Assembly (NCBI GenBank): GCA_030737875.1
Contig: CM060922.1
Span: forward strand, 227,771,835-227,835,834
Source: Allium sativum
Taxonomy: Eukaryota; Streptophyta; Magnoliopsida; Asparagales; Amaryllidaceae
DNA length: 64,000 bases
Direction of reading: 5' to 3'
Part shown: positions 10,845-22,681 of the stretch, piece after piece
Position numbering within the stretch: the first letter of the stretch is position 1
How the letters are laid out: every line of letters begins with the position of its first letter
Position numbers and translations under genes: made by a program
Notes under the pieces: model-generated
What the model was told of the DNA's origin: nothing
The model's input: the letters and a program-made list of their open reading frames with translations, nothing else
Database searches by the model: none

Positions 10845-12008
10845 ATGAGCCGATATACTAGAGGCGCTGGTAGGGGAGCCAATAATGGGAATGCTGTTGA
10901 CATGAGGACGATGTTTACTGACCTCATGAGAGAGATGCTTAGAGATGTACAGAGAGCAGCCCCTAATGGTGGAAATGGTGGTGGTCCAATAGTGCAGGCG
11001 CCGAGGGTCGACTTCGCCAAGTTGAATAAGGATTATACTAGCCTTGGTGGGAAGTCGTTTCACGGAACAGAGTCGGCCACGGATGTTCAAGATTGGTTGG
11101 ATAGTTGCGAACGTATCTTCGAGGATTTGGGTATCGAGGATGCGATGAAGAGAAAGCTAGCGTCCCGTCAGCTGCAAGGGCGGGCAATGAATTCGTGGAA
11201 TGCTATAAAGGCAGCTACTCCCGAAGATCAGATTACTTGGGAGCAGTTTAAGGCTCGCTTTAGCGAGAAGTTCATTCCAGCTGCTCAGAAGTCAGTGCTG
11301 TTTAAGAAATTCTTGGAGCTCAAGCAGAATGGCAGAGCTGTCTCGGAGTATATTGCTGAGTTCGACACTTTGTCGATGTATGGACTGTCTCTCATTGATA
11401 CTGCCGAGAAAAAGAATGAGAAATTCATAACCGGTTTGGACCAGTACTTGGGGGAAAGACTTATTAACCACATCGATGAGTCGTTTGAGTCGATTGTAGG
11501 GAAAGCGTTAAGGTCAGAAAGTCTCTACCCTAAGCCGAAGACTGAGGTTGCATCTGCAGAAGAGCCAAAACCACAAGCAAGTGGTGGAGGCAAGGGTGGT
11601 TCCCAGAATAAGAGAAAGCAGAACCAAGCTAAGGATGGCCAGAAGAAAAAGAATAGGCAAGATGTTGAGTGCTTCAGCTGTGGTAAGAAGGGCCATTATG
11701 CTAGTAATTGTCGGGCCAAGCCAGCGGATAGGAAGTGCTTCAACTGTGGCCAAATGGGACATCATAAGGACAAGTGTCCACAGCCCCCTAAAGAAAAGCA
11801 AATGGTGAAAGCATATGCCCTTAATGCTATTCCTTCTTCGTCGAATGCCCCAACTGCGGCGGAGAAGGGAAAGAATGTCGTCATTCAAGGTATGCTTTCT
11901 GTTTATGATGTTCCTGTTAGAGTTTTGTTTGATACCGGAGCTTCCAGTTCTTTCATATCTAGTGACCTGGTAGATAGGTTGGGATTGGAGCCCGAGATTT
12001 GTCGATAG
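10845..12008 (+). CDS. Tekay gag and protease (frameshifted at its end)
   Basis: Encodes the capsid/nucleocapsid polyprotein and the start of the aspartic protease. I take the ATG at 10845 ([11 protein letters not shown]), because gag proteins of this group begin with a basic, glycine-rich segment; the upstream ATG at 10782 adds 21 unlikely residues. A retrotransposon gag domain (about residues 50-220, with [12 protein letters not shown]) is followed by a basic linker. Two CCHC knuckles come next: [14 protein letters not shown] near residue 276 and [14 protein letters not shown] near residue 296. The protease motif DTGASSSF is near residue 363. The frame ends at a TAG caused by a single-base shift near 12003; protease and RT continue in another frame from 12004. 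Confidence 0.9.
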   Translation: MSRYTRGAGRGANNGNAVDMRTMFTDLMREMLRDVQRAAPNGGNGGGPIVQAPRVDFAKLNKDYTSLGGKSFHGTESATDVQDWLDSCERIFEDLGIEDAMKRKLASRQLQGRAMNSWNAIKAATPEDQITWEQFKARFSEKFIPAAQKSVLFKKFLELKQNGRAVSEYIAEFDTLSMYGLSLIDTAEKKNEKFITGLDQYLGERLINHIDESFESIVGKALRSESLYPKPKTEVASAEEPKPQASGGGKGGSQNKRKQNQAKDGQKKKNRQDVECFSCGKKGHYASNCRAKPADRKCFNCGQMGHHKDKCPQPPKEKQMVKAYALNAIPSSSNAPTAAEKGKNVVIQGMLSVYDVPVRVLFDTGASSSFISSDLVDRLGLEPEICR

Positions 12009-13980
12009 ACCTTTGGTAGTGACGAACCCGGTTGGTGGTTCGACTAGCCTTAGCATGATTTGTCGTAATGTGGTCTTATCGAGTCATGGATGCATGTTTG
12101 TTTGTGATTGCTTTGTTTTGGGCTTTACTGGGTTTGGCATTATTTTGGGAGTAGATTGGCTCCAAAGATATGGGGTGGTGGTAGACTGTGAGGGCTTGTT
12201 GGTGACAACTAGAGCGGATGATGGGCGGAGGATAGTGTTTCGTGGTCTACCCAGTAAGGGGGTATTGGCTAGTTTTCTAAACTCCCTCGACATTCCGCAT
12301 AGTGAGTTGTCAGGTTTGCCCGTGGTTGGCCATTATTCGGATGTTTTCGAAGAAGTGACCGGACTTCCACCACACCGAGAGATTGAGTTCCGTATTGATT
12401 TGGTAAAAGATGCCAGGCCTATAGTGATGCCACTTCGTCGTATGGCACCAAGAGAGCAGCGAGAGCTCGAGGTGCAAGTCAGCGATCTTTTGAAGAAGGG
12501 ATTTATCAGAAGGAGTGTTTCTGAATGGGGAGCACCAGTTGTGTTTGCTACCAAGGCGGATGGTTCCCTTCGTTTGTGTGTAGACTACCGCGAGTTGAAT
12601 AAAGTGACGAGGAAGAACAAGTATCCTCTACCGCGGATAGATGATTTGTTTGATCAGTTGAGTGGCGCGAGAATATTTTCTCAGTTGGATCTCGCGACAG
12701 GTTTTCATCAGCTTAGAGTGGAAGCTGAGAGTATAGCTAAAACGGCATTTCGAACGCCGTCTGGATTTTATGAATGGTTGGTTATGCCATTTGGGCTGAC
12801 TAATGCCCCGGCATATTTTGTGGATCTTATGAATAGGGTATTCAGAGATCAGTTGAATAAGTCTGTTCTTGTGTTCGTGGATGATATTTTGGTCTATTCG
12901 AGGACAGAGGAAGAACACAAGGAACATTTAAGAGTAGTGATGGAGGTGTTGAGAAAACACCAATTGAAAGCAAAGTTTTCTAAGTGCCACTTCTGGAAGA
13001 GGGAAGTTAGGTTCTTGGGCCATGTTGTATCAGAAAATGGGATTGCCGTGGACCCGGCGAAGGTGGCTACGGTACAGGATTGGCCTACGCCCAAGAATGC
13101 AACAGATGTAAGAAGTTTCTTGGGGTTAGCGGGATATTATCGTAAGTTTATCCAAAGTTTCTCCAAGATAGCAGCACCATTGACCCAGTTGACCAAGAAG
13201 AATCAAGCTTTTGTCTGGGATGAAAGGTGCGAGAATGCATTCAAGAGTCTAAAAGACAAGTTGACAAGCGCACCAGTGTTAGTCGTTCCTAAGGGGGATG
13301 AAGAGATGACGGTATACACAGATGCCTGTGGTACCGGACTGGGTGCTGTATTGATGCAAGGCGGTAGGGTTATAGCTTACGCAATTCGGCAATTGAAACC
13401 GCACGAGAGAAGATACCCTACCCATGATTTAGAATTGGCAGCGATCGTGTTCGCGTTAAAGATGTGGAGACACTATCTCTTGGGAGAAAGATTTGAGCTG
13501 TTTACAGATCATAAGTCGTTAAAGTATCTCTTCTCTCAGAAAGATCTGAATCTCCGTCAGCAGAGATGGTTAGAGTTCTTAGCTTCCTATGATTTTGACA
13601 TAGCATACACACCAGGAAAGGGCAATGCGGTGGCTGATGCATTGAGTAGAAGACATGCCAGCTTAGGAGCTATGTTCCTTGAATGGAAGCAACTGGAGTT
13701 TATTGCGGGGTTTGATTTCAGACCAAAGTGCGAATTGGATCCAGAAATGTTAGCAAGTTTGACGATCAGACCCACTTTGATTGAGCGGATCGGCTCTAGT
13801 CAGAGGGACGATCCTAACCTATTGGAAATCATCTCCAAGTTAGAGATGGGTATCGATGAGGAGATGAACAAGTATGGGCTTGATCGAGATAGATGGCATA
13901 GAAAGAATGGAAAGCTTGTTGTACCCAATGTCAATGGATTGAGGGATAAGTGCTTAGAGAATGTCATCACTCAAAGCTGA
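12004..13980 (+). CDS. Tekay protease tail, reverse transcriptase and RNase H
   Basis: This is the middle of the gag-pol polyprotein, reading on from the protease without its own start codon. Motifs in order are the protease tail with ILGVDWL, RT with [11 protein letters not shown] and [12 protein letters not shown], the catalytic FVDDILVYS near 12870-12900, and the RT thumb GHVVSENGI. RNase H follows with [28 protein letters not shown] and [10 protein letters not shown]. It copies the element RNA into DNA in the virus-like particle and removes the RNA strand. The frame ends after a single-base loss near 13947; the integrase zinc-binding segment continues in the next frame. Confidence 0.93.
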   Translation, partial: DRPLVVTNPVGGSTSLSMICRNVVLSSHGCMFVCDCFVLGFTGFGIILGVDWLQRYGVVVDCEGLLVTTRADDGRRIVFRGLPSKGVLASFLNSLDIPHSELSGLPVVGHYSDVFEEVTGLPPHREIEFRIDLVKDARPIVMPLRRMAPREQRELEVQVSDLLKKGFIRRSVSEWGAPVVFATKADGSLRLCVDYRELNKVTRKNKYPLPRIDDLFDQLSGARIFSQLDLATGFHQLRVEAESIAKTAFRTPSGFYEWLVMPFGLTNAPAYFVDLMNRVFRDQLNKSVLVFVDDILVYSRTEEEHKEHLRVVMEVLRKHQLKAKFSKCHFWKREVRFLGHVVSENGIAVDPAKVATVQDWPTPKNATDVRSFLGLAGYYRKFIQSFSKIAAPLTQLTKKNQAFVWDERCENAFKSLKDKLTSAPVLVVPKGDEEMTVYTDACGTGLGAVLMQGGRVIAYAIRQLKPHERRYPTHDLELAAIVFALKMWRHYLLGERFELFTDHKSLKYLFSQKDLNLRQQRWLEFLASYDFDIAYTPGKGNAVADALSRRHASLGAMFLEWKQLEFIAGFDFRPKCELDPEMLASLTIRPTLIERIGSSQRDDPNLLEIISKLEMGIDEEMNKYGLDRDRWHRKNGKLVVPNVNGLRDKCLENVITQS

Positions 13981-15221
13981 CTATACACCCCGGTGGTAAT
14001 AAGATGTATCGAGATATGAAGCAGACTTACTACTGGGAAGGGATGAAAAGAGACGTTGGGAAGTTTATATCCAAGTGCATGAATTGCCAGCTAGTTAAAG
14101 CCGAGCAAAAGAAGCCTAGTGGGTTGTTACAGCCCTTAGAAATTCCCGAATGGAAATGGGAGCAAGTCTCGATGGATTTCATCGATGGTTTACCTAGGAC
14201 TAGATCGGGATATGACAGCATTTGGGTAATTGTAGATCGACTGACTAAAAGCGCAAGGTTTATACCAGTCAAATCGACCAGAACGGCAGCTAAGTTAGCA
14301 GAATTGTATATGAAGTGGGTAGTGAGATTTCATGGAGTACCTAAAAGCATTGTGAGCGACCGAGACCCGTTGTTCACTAGTGGGTTTTGGAAGAGCTTAC
14401 AAGAGGCTCTAGGGTCAGAGTTACATCTCAGTACCGCCTATCATCCTCAGACTGACGGTCAGACGGAGAGGGTAAACCGTATTTTGGAAGATCTCTTGAG
14501 AGCATGTATATTGGATTTTGGTGGATCATGGGATGACCATTTGCATCTAGTAGAGTTTGCATATAATAATAGCTACCAATCCAGTATCGGTATGGCTCCG
14601 TTTGAAGCTTTGTACGGAAGACCGTGCAACTCACCATCATGTTGGATAGAGACTGGCGAGAAGTTTATGCTTGGACCAGATGTGGTGAGGGAAACTTCAG
14701 ATAAGATTAAGATCATTCAACAACGAATGAAGGCTGCCCAAGATAGGCAGAAGAGTTATGCTGATAAGAGGAGAAGAGACTTAAAATTCTCCGTTGGCGA
14801 CTTGGTGTTTGTCAAGATTTCTCCGTTGAAGAGCGTAATACGATTTGGCAGGAGAGGCAAGTTGGCACCAAGATTTGTTGGCCCATTCCCTGTTCTTGAA
14901 CTAGTCGGGAATTTGGCATATAGAATTGACTTACCAGAGAAGATGGCGGGAGTTCATAACGTATTTCATGTTTCCCAACTAAGGAAGTTCGTTCACGACT
15001 CAGATATGACTATTTCACCTGATCAGTTAGAGGACTTCGAAGTAGAACCCGAGGCGGTTGGGAACCGCAAGCCGGCCCGTATTGTCGAGTACGACATGAA
15101 GCAACTTCGAAGGAAGGCGGTGAAGCTAGTCAAGGTACAGTGGAGCGAGGACGAGAGTGATTGTACTTGGGAAACAGAGGAGGACATAAGGAAGAAGTAT
15201 CCAGAACTCTTTGTCTGGTAA
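13950..15221 (+). CDS. Tekay integrase with chromodomain
   Basis: C-terminal part of pol, in a different frame from RT-RH because of a single-base deletion near 13947. The HHCC zinc-binding segment ([11 protein letters not shown] to CMNCQ) comes first. The DDE core has D in [10 protein letters not shown] in [10 protein letters not shown] and E in [14 protein letters not shown]-type module follows with [13 protein letters not shown], then [10 protein letters not shown]. The last 60 or so residues form a chromodomain ([19 protein letters not shown]). The chromodomain defines the chromovirus clade and is known to steer integration to marked chromatin. The nominal start is GTG; in life this would be internal to the polyprotein. 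Confidence 0.93.
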   Translation: MLRECHHSKLTIHPGGNKMYRDMKQTYYWEGMKRDVGKFISKCMNCQLVKAEQKKPSGLLQPLEIPEWKWEQVSMDFIDGLPRTRSGYDSIWVIVDRLTKSARFIPVKSTRTAAKLAELYMKWVVRFHGVPKSIVSDRDPLFTSGFWKSLQEALGSELHLSTAYHPQTDGQTERVNRILEDLLRACILDFGGSWDDHLHLVEFAYNNSYQSSIGMAPFEALYGRPCNSPSCWIETGEKFMLGPDVVRETSDKIKIIQQRMKAAQDRQKSYADKRRRDLKFSVGDLVFVKISPLKSVIRFGRRGKLAPRFVGPFPVLELVGNLAYRIDLPEKMAGVHNVFHVSQLRKFVHDSDMTISPDQLEDFEVEPEAVGNRKPARIVEYDMKQLRRKAVKLVKVQWSEDESDCTWETEEDIRKKYPELFVW

Positions 15222-15364
15222 GATTTTGACTTCGATTTAGTTTTTCCGCATGCTAGGATAGGCTTGTTTGCTTGTTTTGCATATTTGATTGTTGTATATG
15301 GTTGTTAGGCATGCGGGATCCCTTGTATGTTTTGGGTTAAGGAATTTCGGGGGCGAAATTTCTT

Positions 15365-15377
15365 AAGGGGGGGAGAG
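15365..15377 (+). promoter_or_regulatory. Tekay polypurine tract
   Basis: AAGGGGGGGAGAG lies directly before the 3' LTR start (15378), where plus-strand DNA synthesis is primed. Confidence 0.88.
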
Positions 15378-17993
15378 TGTAACGACCCGTATTCTACGCA
15401 TCATAGGATCGTAGAATATTTATTTCTTTCACATACAAAGTCGTATGGTCATGTAACTTTGGGGAACGACTATTGGGGTCATTTCCCATGTTCATGATTT
15501 TTCCCGATTTTTAAATGACCATTTTACCCCTAGTTATCACTGTTTTGGCCATAACTTTTGACTGAAAAGGAATTTTGACCTGAAACCACTTCCATTGGCT
15601 CCGGATGATGGTTTCTCTTTCCGTAGAGTGGTCACATTAGCCAAACGGACTCACCGTTTGGGAGATATGGCTGAAACAAGTTTCAGATGGTGAAAAACAG
15701 CTTAATTGGGCTTAAACGGGTGATTAGCAGCTAGGCCCAAGGGGAATTTCGGGTTTAGGGGTATATAGGTGCTGATTAGGGTTAGAGAACATTTCTTTAG
15801 ACATTTTCCAGCCGCCACTTTCATTCCTCTTAACCAAGCCATGGCCTCCACTCTCTAAATCTCTCTAAAACACCCAAAAATCACTTCCTAATCAAGGATT
15901 AAGGCTTAGAGGCAGCAAATCAAGGAGGGTTAGCACAAGAACCGAGGTAGAGCTGCTGTTATATATTGGAATTCGTGCAAATTAGAGGTTCACTTCAGAT
16001 TTGGAAGTTTTATTGTGGCAAAGGTGAGTGATTTGCATAGTTTTTGCACTAATTACGGTGATTAAGGGTAATTAGTGAAGATTAGCGAATTTATACGTAA
16101 ATAAATTCTGGAAAAATTCTTAAAATTCGAAAATAATGTTTTAAGGCTCTGTTAGAAATTTGGGTTAATTTCGATGTGTTTTGCTAATCGTATGCTTAAA
16201 CATGATTAAGAGGGGTTATAGGAAAATGTGAGGTTTTGGCCACTTTTGATCCATTTTGATTCATTTAAATTGTTGTTTGTTGCTTGTGGTTGCTGTTATA
16301 TGTTGCTATGTCTCTTTGGTATGCTTTGTGATTGATTCCAATAGTTAGATTGGTCGAAAACGCCGTCGAGAGGCGTACAAACAGTTGCTGGAAAGTTGCA
16401 GAAAACTGCAGGGTATCTAACCGGATCGGATCGGATAAGGGAGACCCGAACCGAATCGATGTAAGGACTCCGACCCGATCCGCTGAAAGATGGTGAGCAC
16501 GAATCGATGGAGGCTATACTACCCGAACCCCCTCCACGAGATGATGACCAAAGGAGATCTTGAATCGTAGCACCACGCCACGATCCGACCCGCTTGCACG
16601 ATCTGAATCTCTCGTGACCAGAAAGTGCGACCCGAACCAGTGATGGCGATGCGACTTGGAGACTCCGACCCGACCCGTGTAGTCACTTTCGAACCGAACC
16701 GAGCACCACGAGACGACCCGAACCGGAGTTATGCACTGGAGGGGGCCGCCACGACCTGAGGATCACGATCCGATGGAGATGGGGAACTTGAACCTACCCG
16801 ACCTGGTGAAGGCTTCCACGATCCGACCCGAGCGTGAAGGATGATCCGAACCGATCCGAGGTTGATGGCTACGAGCTGATGACTGCGAACCGAATCAGGA
16901 AGTCACGAACATAATGAAGACCGATCCGGAGGGTGATGACAGAAACCCGAGATGCAAAGGAAGCCCAAATGAGAAGTTAGAGCTCAAGATTCAGATGGGA
17001 ATCAACGAGTTCGCTTCATGGTTGGGTTTTGCTGCGGGACGCGTGCCAAGGGGTTATCGACGTCTATAGCTTTGGACCACTATGGTAGGAGGTACGAAGG
17101 CGGATTCAGGGCCATTATGGCATCGGTAGAACCAAGGGCTATGACCAATGAAGTGGGTCATTGAAATGTTTGGTCATGACTCCAAGTGTTTGGCTTGGTC
17201 ACAGCGGGGTTTCTACAAGTCGGGATTCGTCGTTACCTCAGTTTGTCTAGTGTTCTAAAGTGGTAGATGTCGTATGCTTTACGCACTGAGTGAGAGATGT
17301 GAGGATGGTTGCTATGGATGATTTGCTTGCTATTATTGTGACATGCACACCCCACCCCTGTATTCTTACACTATTTATTATGGCACCTTGGAGTATTGTA
17401 CGGTATGTGGTACTAACTCTTTGGTTGCAGGTCCAGGTTCAGGTATGGTTTGGAATACCTGTTATTATTCTGTTTAGATGCTTATCGCTCATACCAGGCT
17501 TTATGTCTGACCCAGAGTTTTATGTCTCCTCTTATTACTCTGGGTGCTCACACGAGCAGACTAGAGACAGGTTAGCTGGTGATGCACGGGTAGATGATCC
17601 GAAGACGAGCAGGAGGCTTCCACGTACTATACACATAATATTCTCCCTGTATTGTTGAAGATCACTGCTTGGGCATTGGTGGTGCATCTTCTACTTTAGT
17701 TTTCTTTTGTTAGAGACAGTAAATTTGGAAAGTTGTAATAAGCTGTATTTGGGATTTCCGCTGCTCTGATGTTGACATTGATTATTGGTTATCAGCTTAT
17801 GCACTGTCTCGCATGTTTTATGTCAAGTATGTTATTATTATATTTTATTCCATGCGCTGTGAGACATTCTACAGGTTCTTTGATTAGTTCATTCCCTTCT
17901 TTCCTTTCTTATGACGACCGTCTTGTGCTAGTCGGGCATGTGTACAGCGCACTTTTGGAGGAAATGTAGGCTGGTGCGGGGCGGGCCGTCACA
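15378..17993 (+). repeat. Tekay 3' LTR (2616 bp)
   Basis: Nearly identical to the 5' LTR, with the same TGTAACGACCC start and CCGTCACA end. It lacks the (TA)n run of the 5' LTR and has an extra CCATTTTGAT-like 10 bp near 16251-16260. It ends directly at the target duplication 17994-17998. Confidence 0.95.
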
Positions 17994-17998
17994 AGCAT

Positions 17999-19764
17999 CC
18001 TCCCGACAGTCCGCCAAAAGACCAGCACCCCAGTTTGCAACCCAGATACTACCCACGTTCAAATCCGCTCCCATCACGCAAAACTCCATATCGCCACCCC
18101 TTTCCGCCTACAAGTCCACTAGCAGCACTCAAATAAATTATCGCAACTCTCCCTTCATCAAATCACCTAGTCCAGAACTGCATCCCAACCCCTTCCAAAA
18201 ACTGCATAGCATACCATCTTGCTGCCTATTCACGTTCGCTCAACATTTAGTCCTTCCCCGTTCATACCACATCCCTCCCTTCCTCACCCATCTTCAAAAC
18301 CAAGATCAGCCACAATTCCCATCTTCACAAACATCCTTCACCACTAATTCATCACCAATAAACCCCAACCAGCGCAAACTGCTCCTCTGCCAAATCCTGA
18401 AATTCCAAGATACAAACCACCCCATTCTCAAACGCTGTCCGACAAACCTTTCACCGCTAGTTCAACTCCAACCGTCTCGCCCTTCACAGAAGCTTCCGGT
18501 CAAACTCGAACTTGATCGCGACCCTGAAAACCTGACAACCGAATACCAACCTCAATTTTTATTTCGAAAACAAACTCCGTTTTTATTTTGAAGTCGATTT
18601 TTAATTTGGGTCTGAAGTTTTATCTTCAATTCCTTATCTTTTCTTGATTTTCAAGTGAATAAGTACACTGGCCCCTTCTGGAAGCATGTCGTGTACCATA
18701 CTTGGGGTATTGGGCTGAGGAAAGGCCGTGAGGTAATTTTGGTATTCAAGTGTATTTAATCTACCTTGGGCTGAGCTTTGGTTTCATTTGTGGGCTTTGA
18801 ATGTTTTTAATAAATTTGAGTTCATTTGAGAAAAAAAATTCTTAACTAAGTTTTTTTTTTATAAACCCAAAACAAAAGGGAGAAATTTTTCGAAAACAGG
18901 TACAGCGGTAATTTGAAAAAGGTCATAATTTCTTTTTCGGGCTCCTAGCCCGAACCCGTGCCGCAGCGCAGTCAAGTAATTAATAGGGGGCGACAACAAC
19001 AAAAAGCTGCGGGCTATTCGGTGTTCGAGCGGTTGCACACCAAGTGGGGTGTGAACGCGCTAACGCGACTCAATTGCACAGGATGGAGCGCCGATAAGGT
19101 GAGTATTTCCTAACTTTACAGGGACCGTTGCTGCAAACAAAAAAAATATAGACATTGCTTGTAAAACTCTTCTGCAGGGCATCGGCTTGCTTGTAAAATT
19201 TTTATTTTTTTTATTTCTGCAATTGCCTGTTCTGTAACTATTCTGTGACTGATTAAAAAAAATATCGCATTCATCTTAGTTTTTTTTTTCTAAGGACTTC
19301 ATTATATTTTGACAACATGGTTTAGTTCTAACAGATTATTTCTCGGTGTCTAGACTACGGCAGAGTAATAACCGTTTATAAATATTACGGTGATTCGTAA
19401 ATATTATATCGGTTGTTCCTCTGAAGGTACTTAAACCTTCGGCTGCATTGCTAGGGTGATTCCTGGTGCACCGATAACTCCTGTCCGTTAACTGGCTGAG
19501 AAGTCTTTTGTTGAAATAAATCAAACCGTCATTATATAATTCTAGAAATTGTAAATTGCATTAGGTTCATTAAAAAAAATCTTTTGTGTCTAAGTCTTTT
19601 TCTCTAAAAAAAAAATTCAAAATAATTCTCGTTTTGTAAAAAAAAAAAAAAATCGCTCAAATTTGTTTTTTCTCTTCTTCCCTTATTCTTCTCGCTAGTG
19701 CATGCATCATTGGACTCGTGATCCTTCAGACAATCGTTTAGTTCGAACAAACATTTCTTTAACC
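17999..19764 (+). other. Athila leader, right part (no gene)
   Basis: Continuation of the Athila leader after the Tekay insertion. The first 600 bp keep the G-poor, C/A-rich composition, and a 217-codon frame that starts inside the Tekay LTR runs through it by chance. From 18600 the composition becomes T/A-rich with several homopolymers. AAGGTGAGTATT at about 19096-19107 resembles a strong splice donor. No acceptor can be assigned with confidence, so a leader intron is only a possibility. Confidence 0.6.
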
Positions 19765-20735
19765 ATGGCCGAAGAAAATCCCCCTCGATCTCTTATGGAT
19801 AGAAACTTCCCCGATCGGGTTTCTATTCCTTCCTGCATCATATTGCCCGCCCCAACGGGTAACCACTTTGAAATTCATTCGAATCACATAAATACTCTTC
19901 CAAAGTTCGGCAATCTAGAATGTGATGATCCTTATATTTTCCTGACCAAATTTGAACAAGTTTGTGCAACCATGAAATTTCAACAATTAAGTGACGATGG
20001 AATCAAACTTAGGTTAATTCCATTTGCACTTACCGATTATGCTGAGAAATGGTTGTATAGCTTGCCCTCAAATACGATTGGAACTTGGGGTGAATTTGTG
20101 AACATTTTTCTAAAGAAATTTTACCCTTTGGAAAAACATCCAAAATTCGAAACGAAATCGTCAATTTTCATCAATTTGGGGGTGAATCCTTTGCAAAATA
20201 TTTTGAAAGATTTAAAGAGCTTCTAGTCAAATGTCCACATCACAATTTCGAAAAATGGACTCTTTGTCAAATTTTATATGATGGACATGAAAATAAGTCT
20301 CGAACCATGCTCGAATCGATGTGCCAAGGAAATTTTCTAGCCCAAGATCACAATGCCGCTTGGCAATTTCTCGAAAATTTGGCCGAGAAATCAGCTCAAT
20401 GGGAAAGATCTAATGAGAAATCGATTTATTCCCGATCTAACGCTCCTTCAGTAGGATCATCAGTAGCCTTAGAAGCAAAAATAGACGCGATGATATCCAA
20501 ATTCGATAATGTCCTTTCATCAACGCAAATAAATCAAGCTCAAGCGTCTCAGACCACATGTTACAAATGTAACGATCCTAACCACATAGCCGATCAATGC
20601 CCACATTCATTGGAACAACTCAACGCATTTAACAAAGCTAGGAACGACCCATTCTCCCCAACATACAATCCAGGTTGGAGAAACCATCCTAACTTCTCTT
20701 GGACCTAAAACAATGCAAATTTGAGTGCGGTTTGA
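19765..20735 (+). pseudogene. Athila gag, broken by a frameshift and two stops
   Basis: Structural protein of the element. The ATG at 19765 has the favourable context ACCATGG, and the residues after it (MAEENPPRSLMD) resemble Athila gag starts. Capsid motifs such as RLIPFALTDYAEKWL and FLKKFYP are clear. The frame is lost at a G-run near 20178-20182, where frame +1 must shift to frame 0. The zinc knuckle CYKCNDPNHIADQC lies near 20560-20601. Further in-frame stops are TAA at 20706-20708 and TGA at 20733-20735; both are one C-to-T change away from sense codons (CAA, CGA). No function is expected. Confidence 0.88.
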
Positions 20736-22186
20736 CCTCCTTTTCAATCATTTTCGAATAATCCTTCGAAACCTCCCTTTCAACAAACTCAATTCCAACA
20801 TCCTGTGCCACCTTCTCAAAACCAAGCGCAACAATCTTTTGTTCCCCAAGACGATAAACGATTGACATCACTGGAGAAAACTCTCGAAGAATTGACTAAA
20901 GCGACGACTCAAAATCTCCAATCAAATACCAATCTTCAAAATTTATTGACTTCGCACATGCAAAACACGAGACAATCGATCGCTAAACTTGAAATGCAAA
21001 TGAGTCAGTTAGCCACTTCGGTAAGCGAACGGGAAAGAGGCACCTTCCCGAGTCAACCCATTCCAAACTCCTACCGTCAAAATCCTAACTCTAACCAAAT
21101 TCACATCATTCAAGATTCAAATGTTAGTCACTTGAATGCGGTCACGACTCTTAGATCTGGCAAAAAGATTGACGACCATGTGGTCAACCCAAATGCTTTA
21201 CCGGATGATCTTCTAAACCCTATCGAAAATTCGACCAACTCAGATCAAAACATCAAGTCAATTTCTGACAAGGACCATCCTCAAACTCAAGTAGCCCAAC
21301 CTACTGAGTTGTCTGCTCCATTTCCTCATAGACTCGGACCTAGGAAAAAGATGGATCAACTAGAAAAGACGCTTAAAATATTTAAGCAAGTTAAAGTGAA
21401 CATTCCTCTTTTAGATATTATACAACAAGTTCCACAGTACGCGAAATTTCTAAAAGATTTGTGCACTCAAAAACGTCATACACATGTACCTAAGAAAGTG
21501 TTTCTAGAGGCAACTCTAAGCGAAGTCTTGTCCCAATCAATGCCAGTGAAATACAAAGATCCTGGCTGCCCCACAATATCATGTACTATTGGGGACAAGA
21601 AAATCGATAAATGCCTGCTAGACTTAGGTGCTAGCGTTAACTTGCTTCCATATTCCGTCTATCGCCAATTAGGGCTAGGAGAACTGAAACCCACCAAGGT
21701 TACCCTTCAGCTTGCTAACTGTTCAATCAAGAAACCTGTGGGCAAAATCGAGGATGTGTTGATCAAAATTGGCGAATTCATTTTTCCAGTTGATTTCATT
21801 GTCTTATAAACTCAACAGGTTAGCAATCCTGCAAACCAGATCCCTTTGATTCTAGGACGACCCTTCTTAGCAACCTCTAATGCTCTCATCAACTGTAGAA
21901 ATGGGTCTATGAAAATTTCTTTCGGTAACATGACTGTCGAGCTAAACATCTTCAGAACTGAAAACTCTCCTAACTCTTATATGGACCAGTTTTCTGAAAT
22001 CCATGCTGTCCACGATAATGAATCTGAGCTCGACCATCTGAATAACGAAATTGAATCAAATTACGAAACTTTGTTTCAAGATACTCCCGAAAATGTCTCT
22101 GATTCGATTCCTGTCGAGCCTCTCACAAATGAGTCTATACCTCAACCAATTTCTTCGGTTGAGTCGCCCCAAAATCTGACCTCAAA
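20736..22186 (+). pseudogene. Athila gag-pol linker and protease, broken
   Basis: Same frame as the knuckle part of gag. A Q- and S-rich linker with a predicted helical segment (LEKTLEELTKATTQ) precedes the retropepsin-like core, where LLDLGASVNLLPYSV replaces the usual D-T/S-G triad with DLG; Athila-type proteases commonly show this variation. An in-frame TAA at 21807-21809 separates the core from ILGRPFLATSNALI, the C-terminal flap region of the protease. The frame is lost again near 22166-22186 before the RT. Confidence 0.85.
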
Positions 22187-22681
22187 GTGTTGCCCAGTCA
22201 TCTTAAGTACGCTTACTTAGGAGACAATGAAACTTTTCCTGTCATTATTGCTTCTGACCTTACTTTAGAGCAGGAACAATTGCTCCTTCCCATCCTTAAG
22301 AAAAATAAGGAAGCAATTGGTTGGTCCATGGCTGATATTAAGGGGATTAGTCCTTCGATTGTCCAACATCGAATCCACCTTATAAATGATGCCAAACCCA
22401 CTCGTGATCCCCAACGTCGACTAAACCCCATCATGAAAGAAGCAGTTCGGGCTGAAATCCTTAAATACCTTGACAATGGAATCATTTACCCGATTTCCGA
22501 TAGTCAATGGGTTAGTCTGATTCATGTTGTACCTAAGAAATCAGGGATTACCATGGTTTAAAATGAAGCTAACGAGCTTATCCCAACCCGCACCCAGACT
22601 GGTTGGCGTGTTTGCATTGACTATAGGAAACTTAACGCTGTAACATGAAAGGATCATTTCCCTCTGCCATTTATCGATCAA
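22187..22681 (+). pseudogene. Athila reverse transcriptase, N-terminal part, two stops
   Basis: Open from the PSHLKYAYLGDN segment through IVQHRIHL to the RT fingers (VRAEILKYLDNGIIYPISDS). It is broken by TAA at 22559-22561 and TGA at 22646-22648. Between these stops the expected RT motif WRVCIDYRKLN is still present, so the lesions are point mutations and not rearrangements. The same frame continues into the long open stretch at 22682. Confidence 0.88.

Larger units (their letters stand above)
8015..17993 (+). mobile_element. Tekay-type chromovirus (Ty3/gypsy), nested in Athila
   Basis: Direct LTRs run from TGTAACGACCC to CCGTCACA, flanked by the target duplication agcat (8010-8014 and 17994-17998). 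The element has an initiator-Met-tRNA primer site, gag with two zinc knuckles, protease, RT, RNase H, integrase with a C-terminal chromodomain, and a polypurine tract. About 20-25 substitutions over 2.6 kb of LTR (by eye, under 1%) mark a recent insertion. Two single-base frameshifts, near 12003 and 13947, break what should be one gag-pol frame, so the copy is complete in layout but defective. Confidence 0.95.

Noticed and set aside
12000..12013. Programmed frameshift between Tekay gag-protease and RT
   Set aside because: The break falls inside protease, no slippery heptamer or structure is evident, and this clade normally uses one continuous frame; a simple indel fits better.
17938..18591. 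217-codon plus-strand ORF across the Tekay LTR end and Athila leader
   Set aside because: It crosses an insertion boundary, so it cannot be an ancestral gene; it is open only because of the skewed base composition.
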